NCBI RefSeq assembly: GCF_016086655.4
Contig: NC_052134.2
Location: forward strand, 35,463,971-35,527,970
Direction of reading: 5' to 3'
DNA from: Lepeophtheirus salmonis
Taxonomy: Eukaryota; Arthropoda; Copepoda; Siphonostomatoida; Caligidae
DNA: 64,000 nucleotides
Of this stretch, positions 59,003 through 64,000 are shown one piece after another; the stretch's first letter is position 1, and the number at the start of each line of letters is the position of its first letter. A program made the translations under genes and the position numbers. The notes under the pieces are model-generated. The model was not told the DNA's origin. It did no database searches and worked only from the letters and a program-made list of their open reading frames with translations.

Positions 59003-59345
59003 GTAATCACGAGTGAGTGCGCTCATGATTGAGGGAGAGTAATACTGAGAACACTGGGGTGTCAAAAGGGTGGTATATTTTATATGATGATTATTATTGT
59101 TATTATTATTTTTTTAAGGGGGGGGGGCATTGTTTTGAATTTTTAGAAAAAAAAATCCCAATTTTATTGGAAAAAAATATTACAAATCCAAAGCTCATGG
59201 CAAAAAATTAAATTTATATGAACGCAATTTAGAAATTTTATTTAAAATATTACATTTTTTGTAAAAAATAGAGTCAATAGAAACTCAAATAGAGTTGAAG
59301 ATCGACAACGGAGTCATTCTTGCATTAGTCTTTCCTTCATTGAAA
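59003..59345 (+). repeat. Diverged family A copy with an insertion
   Basis: GTAATCACGAGTGAGTGCGC and CTCATGATTGAGG match the family A left end. GAGTTGAAGATCGACAACGG and AGTCATTCTTGC match its middle. An insert with G-rich and A-rich runs (about 59100-59260) resembles family B. Confidence 0.5.
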
Positions 59346-59947
59346 GTGGGATTTATACTAATATCTTTTCGTTTATAGCTGCTCTCTGATATTCTAATAC
59401 TAAGTTTATCAACAACTAAACGTTATTTAAATTTTCAGGGTTCCCATGTTGATTTTTGTTTTTTCTATTTTTTACTTACTGAAAATGCTTACGATTTACA
59501 GCCCTACATCTAACATGGATACAAATTTATATTGATCTTCTAGATCAGATTGATTAATTGTAATATTACATGCCTACTTATACCTAAGTCTGAGCAACTC
59601 CATCTTATTAATAGTGGAAAAAATTTAGAATTGTCGTCTTGTGTCATGTCAAATTACTACTTAGTTCCCCGTTCGAATGATATTCTTATCCAACACTATC
59701 AAAAAACTATGTCATAAATACATGAACAAGGCTTAATAATGAGTTTATGTATTTATTCAGCTCAGCCAAAAAGGAAAAAAAACAATGAAATAGCTTGATA
59801 AAAAGGAAAAAAATGCATTATATTTCTCACTTGGACCGTATAACCTCCTTTGTTAGCAATATCTATAATTATAAATAAAGGCTTTTATACAAATTTGTAG
59901 GCCTACATTTGCCAAATGACCTTTTCTTACATTCCAACTATGTAAAG

Positions 59948-60399
59948 GAGTATTGACGCTCGGGTTTGACACCTAATTTTTTCCTGGTAAGTTCGTAAAT
60001 GATTTTTTTTTTAGAATTTCGATCCTGATTGCAATCTCAGATATTAGAAATTAATAAAATCGTTCTGAAATCATGGTCTGATGATTTCATTCTAAAATAT
60101 AAAGGCTAATTTTTTTTGGTTTCAATCCATGGACTGACTTTCTTTCCCATCCTGATTTATGAGTTGTACAAATGTGATTTCTGCAGCACATTTAAATTCA
60201 TAATATGATGTTATTGTGCCAATGTTCTCAATGTTTAAAATACATTAGGTTAGCAATAATTCATGCACAAAATCGGTCTAGACGTAATTTTTCTTTGATA
60301 CTAAACTTTTTTAAAGGCTCAAATTTGTTTTCGTTTGGTCCACTAAGACCCATACTAGTTTTAGACCGGTCTTGGATCTGTAAACAGAATCCAATACTA
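59948..60399. mobile_element. Family E element near 60.2 kb
   Basis: It starts near AGTATTGACGCTCGGGTTTG and ends CCAATACTA. The middle GCACATTTAAATTC, GATGTTATTGTGCC and AATTCATGCACAAAATCGGT, and the right part TTTTAGACCGGTCTTGGATC, match the 38.14 kb element. The termini are diverged. Confidence 0.5.
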
Positions 60400-60940
60400 A
60401 TTTGAAATCTATGTTTTCTTACTATTTTTTATTTATTCCTCTGTTATTTTTATCCCTTCCCTTTGTTCAATATTTCAAAATTAATGGCGCGAAGTCTGAT
60501 GGGATTATGGGAAATATATATTCATGGGGAAGCAAACATTAATCTTTTAATAAAACCCTATCTAATTATAATAAAAATATTACATTACCTTTTAACAATT
60601 GTAGTTAAATCTACAATTACTGCGTAGAATCATATCACTCCACACTTACAGAAAAAAAGTCTGACTGTACAGTAACTCTTGTTATGACTCAACTAAAGTA
60701 AGGGGGAAGACGTTTCTTTTTATTTTCTACTATCCCCCTTCTGTTCATTGAATTCGAAAGTACGTTCTTCTTTCTTTCTCCCTTTCTTTTTATTCTCTGC
60801 TTATTTTTTTCCTTTTTTTTTGGCCGCACTTAGTACAAATTTACATAGAGGCTTTCCCTCTCCTGCCGTTGACGCCGGGTTTAGAGGGGGAGGAAGAAAG
60901 AAGATGACAACAACAAAGACCTGCTTCCTCCTCATCAGAT
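60400..60940. other. Spacer with a GC-rich patch
   Basis: About 60840-60930 is GC-rich (CTCTCCTGCCGTTGACGCCG, then GGGGGAGGAAG) between pyrimidine-rich and AT-rich DNA. It could be part of an unrecognised promoter or exon. No open frame with a motif is seen. Confidence 0.35.
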
Positions 60941-60944
60941 TTTA

Positions 60945-61140
60945 TTAAGATTTTTCACGTGACGTCAGCTTTGTTCATATTGGTCATTTAAGGGCCTTAA
61001 TAACCAAGTTTTATGATAATAAAAATCCCAATTTCATTAATCTTTAGGAAAAAAAATGAACTTTGTTATGTCAAAATGGGATCCACCCATAAAAGGGTTT
61101 TATCCATCAAAAAACTATCCCTCTAAGGCTAAGTTTTTAT
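60945..61140 (+). repeat. Family C repeat, plus-strand copy
   Basis: It begins near TTTTTCACGTGACGTCAGC and has AACCAAGTTTTATGATAATA, TGTCAAAATGGGATCCACCC and TATCCCTCTA. The second half matches COX5A intron 2. Confidence 0.6.
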
Positions 61141-63115
61141 TATATATATGTCCCTAATTTGTTATTAAAATATTTTATTACATCATTTTACAGTATTATT
61201 TCCATTGTGTAAATAATAAACTAACCATAGCACTGGAAAAAAAGTTATTTTTTTCAGATTATCCTACTTTTTATTCTACCTACTTGATCCAACAAAAAAA
61301 TAAGTGTACAAATTTAGTCTTATTTGTCAAATGATAGTACCTATTACATATTAATTTAATGATAATATAATATCAATGTTTATCAAGTAGTATTTAAAGA
61401 ACGTGTTAAACCTTTTTATCCTATGAGATTTCTAGGAAATTTGTCGATTTTATGTAGTAAAAGTATTCTCTACAATGTTTATGATTATTATAAGATATGG
61501 GCTGCCTGTATTTAAGACAAAAAAATATTTGAAATGGCATCATTAATACAAATTTTATGACGTATTTTCGCTTTTTATTTTTTTGTCTACTGGCAGTGCT
61601 AATGATATAAAACTCTTGAGTGAGGAAGATATGCAGATTGTCCACGGAAAATTTTATTATTATTCTAGACACAAAGACAAAAAGTTATTATTTGTGTGTT
61701 TACTAATTTTATTAAGGGTCTTAATTCAGTGGTGCCATAAGTCTTGCTACCACATTCATCTTGTAATCTAGGAAATACCTTTCCTTAGCACTGAGTATAT
61801 ATAAAAAAAATAATAATGAAGAAATACAATTAATGTCCAGAGAGTCATTGGCTATTCAAAAAGCCCATGACCACGGGAAGGCCATCAGTCCTCCTCCAGT
61901 GGCCTAACTAACAAAATAATATCTGTGAATTCCTAAAATATTTAATAATAATAGTTGCCACATTTTAAATTTATTCATTAATGGGAGAAAGTATTTTAAA
62001 AAAAGTGCAATAATTTCTCAAAAAATATAATGTTGATTTTTTGCTTTATATAACAAAAAATCTCTTAAAATTTATCGAAAAATTACACAATCAAGACGTC
62101 AAAAAAAAAAAAAAAAAAAAAAAAATCATAGCTGTGGCACCTCAAGATAAAAACAATCTTGAACAAAATCATGACAAGGAAAATTTTTAAATTTATTTTT
62201 ATGCTTAATATATACATTAAGCCGAATATATCTTAGACATATATGAGTCAATTATAGGCCTTGAATGTCTAATTTGTGGGATGAGTTCAGAAAAAAATAA
62301 TTTGAACTTTAGTTAAGAGCCTTGATTTGATGAGGATTTTAATCTTTCAAACAAAATCTGTCAATTTCTTATTTTCTGATGGTGAATTTCAGCAACTTTA
62401 TGTGCAACTTGCGGTGGGTGCGCCCAAAGGATTAATGAGAATTATTTGTAGATGGTAATTGACGATTATTTGTCAAAGAATACATATGTACCTATTTCAC
62501 ACTCAATTTGGAAGAAAATTAGTCAAGCTTGCTTTGGCATTGTCGGGTCATATTTTTGACTTATTTAAACCCTATGGAAAAGTCATAATGACCACTCTAC
62601 TATCCAAGTGTGACGTACTTATCATATAACCTCTAACAATTGGAAAATACAACTCAACTGCATACTTATTTGGTGAGTTAAGGACACTTATCAACTTCCT
62701 TAAATAAGTAAAAAGTTTATGTATCGTATAAGAAGATTAGAATCCTCTATATAAATGTTTTCCTTAAAGAACGAGTACTACTTAAAGGGATGTAATTTTA
62801 TCTAATTGAACTTGATGTCAGTAGGGACTTTGTGTAATATGATATTTGAATACATTTGTGAACGTAAAATAATGTAATTTTACTATCTCCAAAGAAGGAT
62901 ATGTTTAGTTAAAGCAATTTGATTGTTCAATTTTTATTGTTAAACAATACTTATAATGTTATGTTTGCTGCATTATTGTCAATGCCAATATCAAGGTTTT
63001 ACTTGCTCATATACGTCATAAGTAATAAAACTCTTAGGTAGTCGTGAAACATAATCAAGGTTTTATATATACCTCTTTTTTATTTGCTCTTTCTTCGTTC
63101 TTCACATAGAAACTG
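61141..63115. other. AT-rich spacer with a family F repeat
   Basis: A 25-base poly(A) lies at 62101-62125. About 62440-62600 is a diverged direct copy of 670-815, sharing TTCACACTCAATTT, AGTCAAGCTT-like and GTCGGGTCATATTTT-like words. No gene is seen. Confidence 0.5.
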
Positions 63116-63880
63116 CTATCTCTTTGCCGTGATTATAATGGAAATTCTTTCTGTGAAAGGGGAATATCGCAAAAGATGAACAATTTTCGTCAGAATTTTT
63201 TTTTGGTTCCATATGTAGATTTTATCAAGTTTATTTATCTTAAATGGGACTAACACCTCGACTGCTTTGGTAATTATGCTTAATACTTTATCCCCATTTT
63301 CGTGTAATGCTTCATCCTCACTCTGACAGGAAACTATAATACCCAACAGTGATGCAGAGTCATCGTATGAATACGAAGGAAACTCCTCAATAAGGTCATT
63401 TCCCATACATGTAAGAACTTGTGTCTGTGATAGGCTGACGTTTAATCCAGATTCCTTTCAGAATTGGACTAACACCCTTTCCAGTTCTCGTTAATCAGTT
63501 TTTACTTTTTCCCGTGAACCAGCAATAAATACAGAGACGTCGTCAGCAATTAGCATTATCCTCAATGACTTCCTTCTTAATTCAAGACCTTCGATTCATG
63601 GATTATAGATTAATTTTTCATATAGCAGATTAATGGCAATATCTTGCTTGTATCTTCTATTCAATTTTTTTTTCTTATTGCCAGCCAGATTGAATATTGA
63701 GAATGATAACATTAGAATTGTTGCCATATTTGAAATGTAATTTGGAGGTAAACCAGCCATATACAAATGGTTTACTATAAATTTATGAGTTAAAGAGTCA
63801 AAAGTCTTCCCGAAATCAATCGTTGCAAATTCTTTATTTATTTTTCTGATCCCTTCTATCACCCTGGATTAACATGGTTG
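63116..63880 (-). pseudogene. Non-LTR retrotransposon (LINE) reverse transcriptase relic
   Basis: A single minus-strand frame, interrupted only by stop codons, carries the reverse transcriptase palm. FATIDFGKTFDSLTHKFI (first Asp motif, about 63830-63777) is followed by LYMAGLPPNYISNM. After a stop at 63598-63596 comes LRIMLIADDVSVFIAGSREK, in which ADD at 63547-63539 is the catalytic YADD/FADD-type motif. Beyond stops at 63493-63491 and 63460-63458 comes SGLNVSLSQTQVL, then the thumb-like region to 63116. Three stops but no frameshift in this 750-base span suggest a fairly young death. The N-terminal part is cut by the window end. The clade is not determinable here. Confidence 0.85.
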
Positions 63881-64000
63881 CCAATTGGAGGCCTTTCATG
63901 TGCTAGCAGGACTCAGCTTCCTTCCACACCTTAAAAAAAAGTCTCAAATGCCCCAGAGACAATTTGACGACTTGATATCGCCAGACTTTTGCCTCCAAAC

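Noticed and set aside
62101..62125. Poly(A) as the tail of a processed pseudogene
   Set aside because: The sequence upstream does not resemble any gene I recognise, and no target-site duplication is visible.

Overview
This is AT-rich eukaryotic nuclear DNA. Genes are split by GT-AG introns and separated by long, repeat-laden spacers. The protein families, an arthropod-style TATA/TCAGT core promoter, and the mix of decayed mariner, Tc1, hAT and LINE pieces with many small hairpin elements point to an arthropod. A caligid copepod (a sea louse such as Lepeophtheirus or Caligus) is my best guess. The species is an inference; the gene calls do not depend on it.

Three genes look intact. (1) At 1.07-1.41 kb, minus strand, an intronless gene encodes a 111-residue secreted peptide with four acidic 10-residue repeats and a four-cysteine tail. 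(2) At 6.47-7.62 kb, plus strand, COX5A (cytochrome c oxidase subunit 5A) has three exons and 150 residues. (3) From 25.19 kb down to 11.17 kb, minus strand, a monocarboxylate transporter (SLC16/MCT family) has nine exons and 586 residues. Its first exon is separated from the other eight by an intron of about 10.1 kb, and every exon joins in frame.

The rest is mobile-element debris. Coding relics are: a mariner at 26.7-27.3 kb; a transposase tail at 32.2-32.45 kb; a LINE zinc-knuckle relic at 34.0-34.3 kb; an internally deleted mariner with both terminal inverted repeats at 38.7-39.5 kb; a Tc1/mariner fragment at 40.4-40.7 kb; a hAT transposase tail with its terminal repeat at 53.4-54.2 kb; and a LINE reverse transcriptase with in-frame stops at 63.1-63.9 kb.

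Non-coding repeats form several families that I assembled by comparing copies within the window. These are: a tRNA-derived SINE (three copies); a ~280 bp family that twice occurs as a head-to-head inverted pair; a family of elements beginning TAGTGTTG; an A/T-homopolymer-rich family with GC-rich ends; a long-inverted-repeat element at 2.8-4.7 kb; and a TA-flanked MITE at 20.56-20.90 kb.

The three intact genes show no sign of working together. One is mitochondrial respiration, one is plasma-membrane solute transport and one is a secreted product. I found no operon, CRISPR array or bacterial feature. I do not see a convincing new biological system. The most novel items are the repeat-containing secreted peptide and the undescribed non-autonomous repeat families.
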